DNA of 64,000 bases, taken from Cervus elaphus (lineage: Eukaryota > Chordata > Mammalia > Artiodactyla > Cervidae). The DNA is taken from assembly GCF_910594005.1 (NCBI RefSeq), contig NC_057818.1, forward strand, positions 61,764,001-61,828,000. Direction: 5' to 3'. The translations under genes were made by a program, and so were the position numbers. The notes beneath the pieces were generated by a model. That model was given only the letters and a program-made list of their open reading frames with translations. It did no database searches and was not told the DNA's origin. Positions 1 to 10,619 of this stretch are shown one piece after another. Numbering within the stretch: the stretch's first letter is position 1; each line of letters starts with the position of its first letter.

Positions 1-900
1 TATATAATCCCAAAATTGTCTATTTGATTTCACCATGCAAAGAAACTCGTAGAGATTCTTTCAACCTTGAGAGTCTTTGGGGCATTGCTAGTTTCTGTTA
101 CGAAGGACTGAGGTGGATTAAAGCTGTGTTGTTGGAAGAAACATGATCATTCCGAGTTCTGGAAACAATGACACAAACTTTATTAGCGCACAAGACTTAT
201 GATACATTCTGAGTAACACAGAGGCACACTGTAAATGGCAGCAGGTAATGATGGAGCAGATACACCCACATCCTCTTTCTGGTTCTTCTGATTGACATTT
301 TTCAAGAAAACTGCTCTCTTCAATGTCCAAGAATAAGTTTCCATTAATCATTTACACACAACAGCAATTGCTAGTTAAGGGAGAAAAGGACCACCATTTC
401 CCTGGTACTATTTCTCCCACACAATCAGTCCCCAGGAACCTGTCAACCCCCCTCCCATGAAAAGCCCAAGCCCCTCAATGTCCAGCCTGCTCTGGGCATG
501 GTCAGATGGTAGAGCATTCAGTCCCTTAACCACGGTGAGCTGTGTACAGAAGGGCGCGCTGAACATAAAGAGCATGCTGAGTCATGTCATGGTTTTACAT
601 GGTTCTCTGTCCCTCACCGATCCTAATTCACACACCACTGATTATATCTCAGTGTCCCTGTTTTACCAGGATAGATATAAATGAACCACACCTAATGAAG
701 TCAGCCCCTTCATCTTACTGACTTGTTTGCAGAGACCATCATGAAAGTCTCTAAGAAAGCTATGAGAATTTAAAACTTTCAGGAAATAAAGAACAATAAT
801 GTGACGTTCCCAAGAAAATTCAAGTGATTAAACACACACTGAAGATAACGGGCCATTTCCACACATGTGATTAAGTTTCAACATATTTAATTATTCTGCA
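1..900. other. Flank downstream of the distal finger exon, no gene
   Basis: The stretch is AT-rich and has only short unsupported frames. It is the 3' flank of the leftward finger exon that follows. A possible polyadenylation signal for that exon (AATAAATAAA on the minus strand) lies near 930-940. The same flank recurs at 32,983-33,890 and, more diverged, at 52,880-53,870, so it belongs to the duplicated unit. I see no RNA gene or recognisable transposon in it. Confidence 0.5.
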
Positions 901-3900
901 GTAATAGCATAGATTAGTACTGGAGAACTGAAGATTTATTTATTCCTCAAATGAATTATCTCTTCTGTGATCTGCTGTAAGAAGTGTCAAAAAAGATGGC
1001 CAAATTCATTACAATTGTAAGGATTCTCTCCAATATGAATTTGGGGAGGGGAGGAATCTTGAGGAAATATTGTTTTCTTAAACACGTTTCCAAATTCCTT
1101 ATAGTGTACAGTTTCTGGCACACATGAATCACTTCATTATGCCCACGGTGTGAATATTTCATGGAAAAGACTACACAACATGCATTATCTGTCCAAGTTT
1201 GCTCTCCATATATATCCTCTCACGTTCCAGTTTTGATCTTTGAGTTAAAGCTTCAGTGTGCACATTACTTTTGTGTGGTTTCTTGGAAAGACATATATTC
1301 TGAAGTCTAGTGTACTCTGAACCCTCCAGAAAGCCCTTGCCCATCCATTTCCAAGACTCCCCTTCACTATGGAGTCCTGTCTAACACTTCAACTCAAGGT
1401 GAAAATTTTCCCTCTCCCATTGCATTTGAGCATTGCTCCAGAATGTTCCCGAACTTGGATGTTTGGTAAAATCCTTCCCACACATATTACATTTGTGTGG
1501 TTTAACTCCAGGATATGTATTCTTACACACCTAAAGAGTGAGCAGTAACTGTGAAAACATCCATAAAGCATGAAGTATAAAACTGCCAAACTATAAAGTA
1601 TTTTGTGAATCCTGAGTTTAAGGCAGTACCTAAAGGTCTTGCCATATTCTGCACACTGGTAAGGTTCTCTCTAGTACGCATCATCTGAGGACTGGTGCAA
1701 TGTGAGCCCCAAGTAAAGGTTTTACACACTCATGTCATTTGTAAGCTTTCTCTCCAGAATGACTTCTTTACTGAATCGTGACTTAGGATTGTTGCCTAAA
1801 AGCCCTGACACACTCATTACATTGACATAATTTCTATCCAGTGTGAATATTCTCAAGAAGCCTAAGGTGTAAACACCTGACAAAAGCCTGGACATACTGA
1901 CTACATTCGGATGGTCTCTCCAGTCCATCACCTGATGTCTTTTGAGGCCTGAATGCCACCTGAAGGACTTGCCACACTCTTACATTTGTGTCTCTGCATT
2001 ATGAATTCTCTGCTGATGGGAAAGACGAGACTTGTTATTGAAGCCCTGGCGACAGTCTATTTACATGATTTCCTCCAATCTCAATGTTAAGATTGGAGGG
2101 ACAGACTGTGCTCTAAATGTATGGATTCTCACCAGTATGAATTTTCTCATGTTTTGTAAATAACTGAATACCTTCCAAAAGACAGCACACGCACTATGTG
2201 GGTAAGATTTCCATTCAGAATTCGTTCTGTGATGGTTAGTTACATCTGACCACAGAACCAAAGCTTTGCCCACCTACCACATTTGTGTGGTTTCCTCTAG
2301 TTTGACTTTTCTGAGGGTCAAAAAGTTGATATATTTTATGACTGAAGGGTTTGTCATATAAATTCCATTTATGTGGCTTCCCTCCTGTATGAGCTGCCCA
2401 ACGGTCAGTTGAGGCTGAACATGAACTAGAAGCTCTACCAGATTTCTTTCATTGGTATGGTTCCTATACAGTATGAATTCTTTGATTAATTATAAGGCCT
2501 GAACTCTGACTAAAGGCTTTGCTACACTCATTACATCTGCACTGAAATGTTTCTCATGATTGTTGTCTTTGTAACATTTTTCTCCACTATGAATTATCTG
2601 ATTTTTTAGATGGTCATTTCGAGCACTGCCACATACTTCACATTTCTATGCTCTCTATCCTGTATGAACTGCATGATGGTGAGGCTAGCTGTGCAGTAAA
2701 ACGTTTGTCAGAATGGTTACGTTTGTAAGGTTTCTCTCCAGTATGAATGCTCCAACGAACTGCAAGGTTTGCATTTAAAGGCCTTGCCACTGAGATCACA
2801 TTTACATGGTTTCTCTCCAGTATGAATTCTCTGATGAAATGCAAGGTTTGCCGTTTGACTAAAGGCCTTGCCAGATAGCTCATTATTTATATGGTTTCTA
2901 TCCAATATGTTTCCATGAACTGCAAAGACCTGGAACTGAAGACTTTGCCACATAAATTACCTTTCTACACTTTTCCTCCTGTATGAACTACCTGATGCCA
3001 ACCTAAGGATGACTGTGCATTAAAATGTTTGTCCCAATTGTCATATTTGTAAGGTTTCTCTCCAGTATGAATTCTCTGATGAATTACAAGGATTGAATTT
3101 CGACTAAAGGCCTTTCCACGCATATCACATTTATATGGTTTCTCTCCAGTATGAACTCTCTGATGAACTACAAGCCTTGCATTTACACTAAAGGCCTCGC
3201 CACACATCACATTTATATGGCTTATCTCCGGTATGAACTCACTGATGATGTTGAAGCTGTGTATGCTGTTTAAAGCAGTGGCCACAGACATAAGATTTAT
3301 ATGGTTTCTCTCCAGTATGATTTCTCTGATGAACTACAAGGGTCAATTTATCACTAAAAGCCTTACAACATATGTTACATTTATATGCTTTTCTTCCTGT
3401 ATGGATTCTTTGATGTCTAGTGAGTTCTGAGTCCTGAAGAAAAGTCATGTTACACTTCTTACAACTGTAAGTTTTTTTCTTGTGTCCCTCCTGGTCTGGT
3501 CCCAGTTCTGAGGGATGCATTACAGCATTCTCACGTTTATGAGAACTGCATTTACGGACACTACGAGTTCTCAGAGGTGGCAAACCTGAGGCGCTACTGT
3601 TGATATTTGCCACAACCTGACTACATTCAGAACCTGTCTCTTCAGATTCCAGCATCTGCAAGTGATCTTGAAAGCTTAATCCATGCCTTTCAACAGGCTT
3701 ATTTCCTGCATCACTTCTACTATTATGATCTTGTCTATAGGTGAGATTTTTGTTATGGGATATAGAGGTCCCTCTGTCATTTGTTTCATCATCTGTCCAC
3801 AGACACTCAAAATCATGCATATTTTCCTGTATCTTTCTGAAGAAAAAATCTTAGATTTCATGGCTTTTGGCTCTTTGAAACACCACTCTGAAAAATTTCT

Positions 3901-3958
3901 TCTTTACCACTGTTTCCTTTTGCCTGTAATTTCTTGATCATACGTATTTGAGACACAT
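900..3958 (-). pseudogene. Distal C2H2 zinc-finger exon, unit 1 (dead)
   Basis: The exon opens at 3,958 after a good acceptor (pyrimidine-rich tract ending TTTGTAG). It is in the phase expected after a KRAB-A exon and begins with the bovine-type spacer 'IKKLQAK'. A 2-nt deletion relative to unit 2 shifts the frame, and a TGA follows at 3,858-3,860. A second frame (3,820-3,239) holds the spacer and finger remnants 'CKKC...H...H', 'CNICCKAF' and 'CGHCFKQ', and ends at a TGA where unit 2 has CGA. A third frame (3,291-2,965) carries further fingers and stops after 'HTGGKV'. From 2,965 to about 1,000, finger-like units recur at about 84-nt spacing with many lesions. Known family role: KRAB-directed DNA-binding repressors. 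This copy cannot encode one. Confidence 0.85.
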
Positions 3959-4384
3959 CTACAAATATAAAAACCATATGCAGTCTATCAATTAAAATTC
4001 ATAAATAAATTGTTTCATGCTGAATACATGGTATTATACCAAATGGCATATTCATGCTGAACAGAATTATGCATTTTCCCAATCATGATCTTAAAAATAT
4101 TTCAAATGCTAATCAAATAGAACTCTTTAAATATGAAAGAGCAATCACATGTAATCCAAATTAATTTCAGGGTAGCCTAGCTCCAAAGATACAGTCAGAA
4201 CATATTCATTTCTTCGATACTCATGTCAGTTCTCAAAGAAAAGGGTATTTTCGAACCATGACTTCTAAACTCATTCTACTTGGTAGTAAACACACTGCTG
4301 TCTCATAATTGAGGAGCAAATATAGCATATTGTACACACTTTATGCATACTTATACATAAGTAAATGGTAAAGAATAGACAGGG

Positions 4385-4530
4385 TTACGTAGGTGACTTG
4401 GTAGTAAAGGATTAGCCTGCCAATGCAGGAGACGTAGGATAGGGAGCTTCAAACCCTAGGTGGGGAAGATCCCTTGGAGTAGGAAATGCCACCCACTTAA
4501 CTATTCTTGCCTGAAAAAAATTCCATGTAA
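4385..4530 (+). mobile_element. Bov-tA-type SINE fragment
   Basis: The stretch has a tRNA-like head ('gtgacttggtagtaaaggat', then 'gcctgccaatgcagg') followed by a body ending near 'cttgcctgaaaaa'. The same copy is in unit 2 at 37,385-37,530, so it predates the duplication. Confidence 0.75.
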
Positions 4531-4764
4531 GCAGAGAGAACAGCCTGAGTGCCAGCTCTGAGGCAGGAAGATATTTACTGAAGAGAAAACCAGTCAGTGT
4601 GACTGCAACGGAGGGAAAGACGATGGGGTGACGCCAGGTAGAGGCTGATTTCTGCAAGGCCTATAAACTGAGGATGTTATTTCAAAAGCAACTGGACATC
4701 ACTTAAGAATCTGTAGGAGGAAAGTTAGAGATTTAGGGTTGTTTTTCAGCACTCACTCTGCTAT

Positions 4765-5135
4765 GTGACGAGGTTGTTGTTCAGTTGACTCAGTCATGTC
4801 AGACTCTTTGGGACCCCATGGACTGTAGCCTGTCAGGCTCCTCTGTCCATGGGATTCTCCAGGCAAGAAAACTGGAGTGGGTGGCCATTCCCTTCTCCTA
4901 TTCATGTGTATTTTGGCATCTTTGGGACATTAAAAATGAATCAAATGTATTTCAGTAAGTTTGTTAATATGCGATTTCCTTTTCACAGCTTCTTTGGTTG
5001 TTTATGCTGGGCCTTCGTTGCCGTGACCAGCTCTCTCTGCTTGTGGCTGCACTGCATGGAGGTGAGTCTGCAGTGCCCAGGCTTCTCATCGCAGTGGCGT
5101 ATCTTTGTCTCCGAAGTCAAGCTCAAGCACTGAGT
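4765..5135. mobile_element. Bov-A2-like SINE and a reversed CHR-type SINE fragment
   Basis: Positions 4,765-4,895 hold the Bov-A2 body with 'actctttgggaccccatgga' and 'ctggagtgggt'. Positions 4,975-5,135 hold a reversed CHR-type piece ('tgtttatgctgggccttcgt' through the 'gcagtggcg' region). Both are shared with unit 2 (37,760-38,125). Confidence 0.7.
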
Positions 5136-5339
5136 GACGTGTGAAGGGTGGGGCCAGGCTGAGCGAACACCTACCTGCTTCTTCCTCCCTTTGGTTCCAG
5201 AGGCGTCTTGTCAGGGTTAAGGAGTACTTGGTCTCTCAAGTCTTGTGTTGCACCATTGATTGCTCATTAGTTTAAGTAACTGTAAACACTTTTAATAAAA
5301 CTTTAAAATTCTGTGGGATAATCACAATGGAAAGAAGCT

Positions 5340-5520
5340 TTTGGCATAACATTTAGAGTCCTGCATGTCCGACGACAGAGGATGAGATGGTTGGATGGCA
5401 TCACCGACACAATGAGTTTGAGTAAACTCCGGGAGTTGGTGATGGACAGGGAGGCCTGGTGTGCTGCAGTCCATGGGGTCACAAAGAGTCGGACATGACT
5501 GAGAGACGGAACCAAACTGT
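5340..5520 (+). mobile_element. BovB/Bov-A 3' tail fragment
   Basis: The fragment includes 'gaggatgagatggttggatg', 'catcaccgacacaatgag' and 'catggggtcacaaagagtc', the shared 3' tail of BovB LINEs and their SINEs. All three units carry it (38,350-38,510 and 60,605-60,765). Confidence 0.8.
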
Positions 5521-6094
5521 ACTTGGAGTCCTGCTGATGAGGCTAAAGCGATTCAGAGGCCTGGGAACTGAAACCTGGTCTGGTGGCCAGGTTGAGGTTG
5601 GGTGAGGGTTGATGTGGGCTGCTGCTGGGGTGGGGCTGGATGTGGGGTGCTAGCTGAACCCAGGAATATTCCTGCAATTAGAATTAATTTAAGTAGTTTA
5701 AATAAACATGAACTGGCTTTGGGTAGTGATGATAAGCTAGAATGTGAAACACACAACTCTTAGAAAGGGCTACTTCATACTAACACTTCTAAGGAGAAAA
5801 ATGTCTTGACGGTCCACTTCTTCAAGGATCAAGCTTATTAGTCACTGCAGGGGCCCTGAGTGCACCCTGAGGGGAATGCAGGATTGAGAAGAGCAGGCAC
5901 CATGCTGTGCTTTGGACATTCTGGCCTTGGGATTTCAGGAAGGGTCTCTTGGGTCCATCCACCTCTTCAGCAAGTGCAGATAAGTTTGGGGGACTCTCTC
6001 CTGGTTTTCAGATCTCCCAGTTATTGGTTGATGACCCCAAATTTTTTTTTGCAGTGTTTTAACATACATAGCGCCCAGTGAAAAGACACTGAGT

Positions 6095-6375
6095 AGAACC
6101 TCCCTGGTGGTGCAGTGGTAAATAATCTACCTGCCAATGCACAGGACCCGGGTTTGATCCCTGGTGTGGGAGGATGCCACGTGCCTCGCAGCAACTAAGC
6201 CCGAGCAACACAAGTACTGAGCCTGTGCCCCAAAGCCTGTGCTCTGCAACAACAGCAGCCCCAGCACTGAGAAGCCTGCACACAAGTAACCAGAAAGTCA
6301 CTTCTGCTGCTGCAGCTAGAGAAAGCCCACGTGCAGCAAAGAGGCTCAGCTCAGCCCATAGAACAGACAGACACT
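6095..6375 (+). mobile_element. CHR-type SINE
   Basis: The element starts 'cctccctggtggtgcagtgg' and continues with 'gcctgccaatgcacaggac' boxes and the CHR body 'gcaactaagcccgagcaac'. The same insertion is at 39,105-39,360 and 61,400-61,640, so it predates separation of all three units. Confidence 0.8.
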
Positions 6376-6379
6376 GAGT

Positions 6380-7215
6380 CCTCTGGACCGACCAAAAGAG
6401 CCTTCAAAATGCCAGTCTCCAACCATACCCCAGCCAAGGTTACGTGGAGAATTCACAGCCCGATTGCTGCAAAAGGAGAAAGAAGCCAGCACAATGAAGA
6501 CTTAATAGCCAAAAATAAATTTTAAAGATTATTAAAGAGAGAAAAAAACTTTTAATGAGAAATGCATTCTTCTTTATAAAAGTTTCTGTTCCATGATTAT
6601 GATGACAAAGGTTTAAAAACTTATATGAGAAAAATTTGTTTCCATCGTAATATATAATACTTAGGCCAATACTTCAATGTAATGGAATGACAAATTACTA
6701 TATGATCACTTCACAGTGATTAGGCAATTTACTTCTTGTTGAAAAATTGTAATATATTTTCTCTCATGTCTTTGTTGTCTGTTTCTGAAAGATCTGTCAC
6801 TTGTGGACAACAAAGCACATTGTCAAAAGTCTTAAGAAGACACTAGAATTTATTTCCACCAAACTTATCAATGTGGCACTATTAATAAATATTCTATGTG
6901 TATTATCTGACTGAACTCAAGTCCTGAAGGATCTGTCTTTCTTTACATTTACAGGGCACCTACTATGTTCCCTTTCATTGTCTACGTGCATTTTAATGTA
7001 CAAAGTTCTCAAAATAACCCACAGACTTATGTATTTGTTAGTGTAAGGCAGGAAAGAAATGTAAATTAAACATTAAATCTGGGTCATAACATGTGGACAC
7101 AAAAGGTAACGCTAAGGAAAAACTATTGAAAAAAACAAAAGAAATAGGAAGGCAGAATTTAAGAGATTAGCACTGAAACATATATTACCTTATGTAAAAG
7201 AGCCAGTGGGAGTTT
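6380..7215. other. Intergenic AT-rich stretch, no gene seen
   Basis: This is the downstream flank of the proximal finger exon. It is AT-rich, has no supported reading frame, and is conserved in units 2 and 3 at 39,365-40,190 and 61,645-62,500. Confidence 0.5.
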
Positions 7216-7219
7216 AATG

Positions 7220-7370
7220 TATGAGGAAGTGCTCTGGGACAATCTGGAGGGATACCATGGCGAGAGGGGTGGGTTCAGGGGGGAGGGGACATATGTACGC
7301 CTATGGCCTATTCAAGATGTACAGCAAAAACCATCACAATATTGTAAAGAAAATAAATAAATAACTGCTG
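7220..7370 (+). mobile_element. L1 3'-end fragment
   Basis: The stretch runs from 'gctctgggacaatctggagg' through 'ccatcacaatattgtaaag' to an A-rich tail, the end of the ruminant L1 3' UTR, strongly 5'-truncated. Matching copies are at 40,200-40,360 and 62,510-62,675. Confidence 0.7.
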
Positions 7371-7399
7371 GTGCATTAGGTCTGAACACAACATCAACG

Positions 7400-9101
7400 C
7401 TTTCCCAAACCTAGCACATCTGTGTAGTTTTCCTACCTTTGAATTTTCTGAGGGTCAAAAAGTTGGTATATTTTACTGCATTCTCTCTACATGTGTAACT
7501 TTTCACTGCAGTATGGATTCTCAGGTGGTCTGCAACATCTCTCCTTGTGACTGAAGGGTTTGCCACAGAAATAACATTTATGTACTTTCTCTCCTGTATG
7601 AACTGTCTAATGGGCAGTTCATGCTGAACATGCACTAGAAATTCTGTCACATTCATTTCACTTGTATGTTTTCTATACAGTTTGAATTCTCTGAATTATA
7701 AGGCCTGAACACTGACTAAAGGCTTTGTCACACTCACGACTTTTGCGCTAAAATGTTTCTCACAACTATCACATTTCTAATGTTTCTCTCTAGTATGAAT
7801 TCTCTGATAGGTTCTAAGTTCGTCATTTCAAGTAAAGCACCAGCCATATACATCATATTTATATGGTTTCTGTCCTGTCTGACCTGCCTGATGATGAGTT
7901 ATGGATGACGACCGTGCCTAAATGGTTTGTAACAATTTTTATATTTCTAAGGTTCTCTCCAGTATGAATTCTCTGATGAACTGCAAGGTTTGTAGTTTTA
8001 CTAAAGGCCTTGCCACACACATCGTATTTATATGGTTTCTCTCCCATATAAGTTCTCTGATGAACTTCAAGTTGTGAGTTTTGAGTAAAGTTTTGACCAC
8101 ATACATCACATTTATATAGTTTCTCTCCAGTATGAATTTTCTCATGAATTGTAAGGTTTCCAGTTTGACTGAAAGTCTTGTCACAGACATCACATTTACA
8201 TGGTTTCTTTCCAGTATGAAGTCTCTGATGAACTGCATGGCTTGCATTTTGACTAAAGGCCTTTCCAGAAACATCACATTTATATGGTTCCCTCTGGTAT
8301 GAGTTCTCTGATGATCTTCAAGGTGTGTACTTTGCTGAAAGCACTGACCACACACATCACATTTATATGGTTTCTCTGCAGTACGGGATATTCTGATGAA
8401 ATGCAAGGTTTCCAATTTGAATAAAAGTCTTGCCACATACATCACATTTATGTGGTTTCTCTCCAGTATGAATTCACCAATGAACTGCAAGTTTTCTAGT
8501 TTGATTAAAAGCCTTGCCACACACGTCACATTTGTATGCTTTTCCTCCTGTATGGATTCTTTGATGTCCAGTGAGTTCTGAGTCTTGAAGAAAGGTTATG
8601 TCACACTCATTACATTTGTAAGGTCTTTTCTTTTGTGTTTCATGGTCTGGTAACAGTTCCGAAGGATGCATAACACCATTCTCATGTTTATGAGAAAAGC
8701 CTTTGCAGACATTACCAGTTCTCTGAGGTGATAAACCTGAGGCGCTGACGTCTGTCACAACTTGACTACATTCAAAAATTATCCCTTCAGATTGTACCAC
8801 CTGCAATTTATTCTGAAAGCTTGATCCATGCCTTTCAAAAGGTCTATTTCCTGCATCACTTCTACTAGGATGATCTCTTCCATCAGTGAGGTTTTTGTTA
8901 TGGGTTGTAGACATTCTTTTGTCATTTCTTTCATCATCTGTCCACAGACATCAACTCATGTATATTTTCCAGGATCTTCCTGAGGCAAAAATCTTTAATG
9001 TCAAGGTTTTCAGCTTTTCCAAACATCACTCTTTGAAAAATTTCCCCTTTATCAGTTTGCTTTTGCCTGTAATTTCTTGATCATATGTATATGAGATGTA
9101 T
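7400..9101 (-). pseudogene. Proximal C2H2 zinc-finger exon, unit 1 (dead)
   Basis: The exon begins at 9,101 after an acceptor ending TCGTAG, in phase with the KRAB-A exon at 15,155-15,281. A 2-nt loss relative to unit 2 creates a TGA at 9,052-9,054, 16 codons into the exon, so the joined product would be only 77 residues. Downstream, one frame (8,914-8,474) still reads the spacer and two fingers ('CNECDITF', 'CDVCGKAFNQ') and ends at a TGA directly after 'LAVHW'. Further fingers are scattered over three frames as far as about 7,400. Unit 2 has the intact counterpart at 41,944-43,439. Relative to it the unit 1 array has also lost several finger units. Confidence 0.88.
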
Positions 9102-9104
9102 CTA

Positions 9105-9520
9105 CGAGACATAAACAACTGCAGGTATTCTATTAGTTATAATGCATAAATAAATTATTTCCTGTTGAGCACATGATGTTATACCAAAAGTCATAACCAT
9201 CCTGAACAGAATTACGAATCTTCGCAATGATGATCTTAAAACTATAGAACACTAAAGGAACAGAACTTTTTAAAAAGGAGTGATCATATGCAATTCAAAT
9301 TAATTTTAGGGTAGTGTAGTTTCAAACACAATCAGAAAACATTCATTTAATGCAAATTCATGTCAGTTTGCAAAGAAAACGTATTCACCCACCATGACCT
9401 CAAAGCTCATCCTACTTTGTCCTAAACACATTGCTCTCTCATAATTGAGGATAAAATAATGGTATATTGTACACACTTTATGCATCCTTATACATGTTTA
9501 AATGGTGAAGAACATACAGG
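9105..9520. other. Intron 5' of the proximal finger exon, no feature seen
   Basis: AT-rich intron sequence colinear with 43,440-43,860. No exon, SINE or RNA gene was recognised. Confidence 0.5.
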
Positions 9521-9521
9521 A

Positions 9522-9735
9522 CTCGAGAGGTGACTCAGTGGTAAAGAAACTGCCTGCCAATGCAGAAGACACGGCACGGGGGGATACAATCCCTGGGTCG
9601 GAAAGATCCCCTGGAGCAGGAAATCACAACCCAGTGCACTGTTCTTGCCTGAAAAAACTTCCATGGGTAGGAAAGCTTGGTGGGCTACAGTCCATGAGAT
9701 CACAAAGAGTCACACAGGACTGAGCAACTGAGCAA
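9522..9735 (+). mobile_element. Bov-tA SINE
   Basis: The tRNA-like head 'gaggtgactcagtggtaaag' is followed by 'ctgcctgccaatgcagaag' and the A-domain ending 'gactgagcaactgagc'. The paralogous copy is at 43,860-44,068. Confidence 0.85.
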
Positions 9736-9871
9736 ACAACCATCAAAGAGGCAATACACTGGAATGGTAAACAATGCCAAAGAAGCATTCTAATGAATAA
9801 TGTAAAAAATAAATGGCAGTTAGTAACTGTTCAACAAATACTGCATTGAGAAAACAAAGACTTCCATAAAC

Positions 9872-9878
<7 letters not shown>

Positions 9879-9920
<42 letters not shown>
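9879..9920. repeat. (GT)n microsatellite, about 21 units
   Basis: An uninterrupted GT run follows a short TATATA start. At the same site unit 2 has (TA)n and a T run (44,205-44,243). Confidence 0.95.
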
Positions 9921-9922
<2 letters not shown>

Positions 9923-10305
9923 TTGCTGGACCATCTGGCTTATGAGATGTTGGTTCCCTGACCATGGATTAAATCCAGGCTCACGGCAGTGAAACTACTG
10001 AATCCTATACTGGACTTCAGGAAAGTCCCTAAAATAATTTAAAAAAATAAAAAAATAAACACTTTTCTAAATATCTCTTAGAAATCTATCAGTGGATAGA
10101 CATATAGGCATTTTATGACACGAACAAGTGGTTCCTGTGAGTTATATTGTGTAATACAAGAAAACCGTCATTTTTAAAAAATGAAAAATATGAGAAACAT
10201 TCTCTACTTACACAATAATCATACAATACACCACCCCCCTATCTACACAGTAACCTAAACTCACCCAGTTCATTGGTTCCAAGATATATGCAAAGGAACA
10301 AGCTT

Positions 10306-10615
10306 TGGGGCTTCCCTTGTGGCTCAGAGGTGAAGAATCGATCTGCAAGTGCAGGGCACACAGGTTTGATCCCTGATCCGGGAAATTCCCACATGCCTGA
10401 GAACAATTAAGCCTGTAGGCTACAAGTGATGATTCTGTGCTCTAGAACTGGGGAGGCACAACTACTGAGCAAACACACAGAGACCACGCATTGCAACAAG
10501 AGAATCCACTAGAACGAGAAGTTCATGCACTGTAACTAGAGTGTAGCCCTTGCTCGCTGCAACTAGAGAAAAGCCCCTGAAGCAACAAAGGCCCGGTGCA
10601 GATAAAAACAAATAA
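10306..10615 (+). mobile_element. CHR-type SINE (deletion breakpoint partner)
   Basis: The element starts 'ggggcttcccttgtggctca' and runs through the CHR body to an A-rich end. Only its first 40 or so bases survive in unit 2 (44,625-44,655), where they are fused to the inside of a second SINE. Confidence 0.8.
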
Positions 10616-10619
10616 ATTG

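Noticed and set aside
9743..9934. Minus-strand frame with HTHTHT repeat
   Set aside because: Translation of the GT microsatellite.
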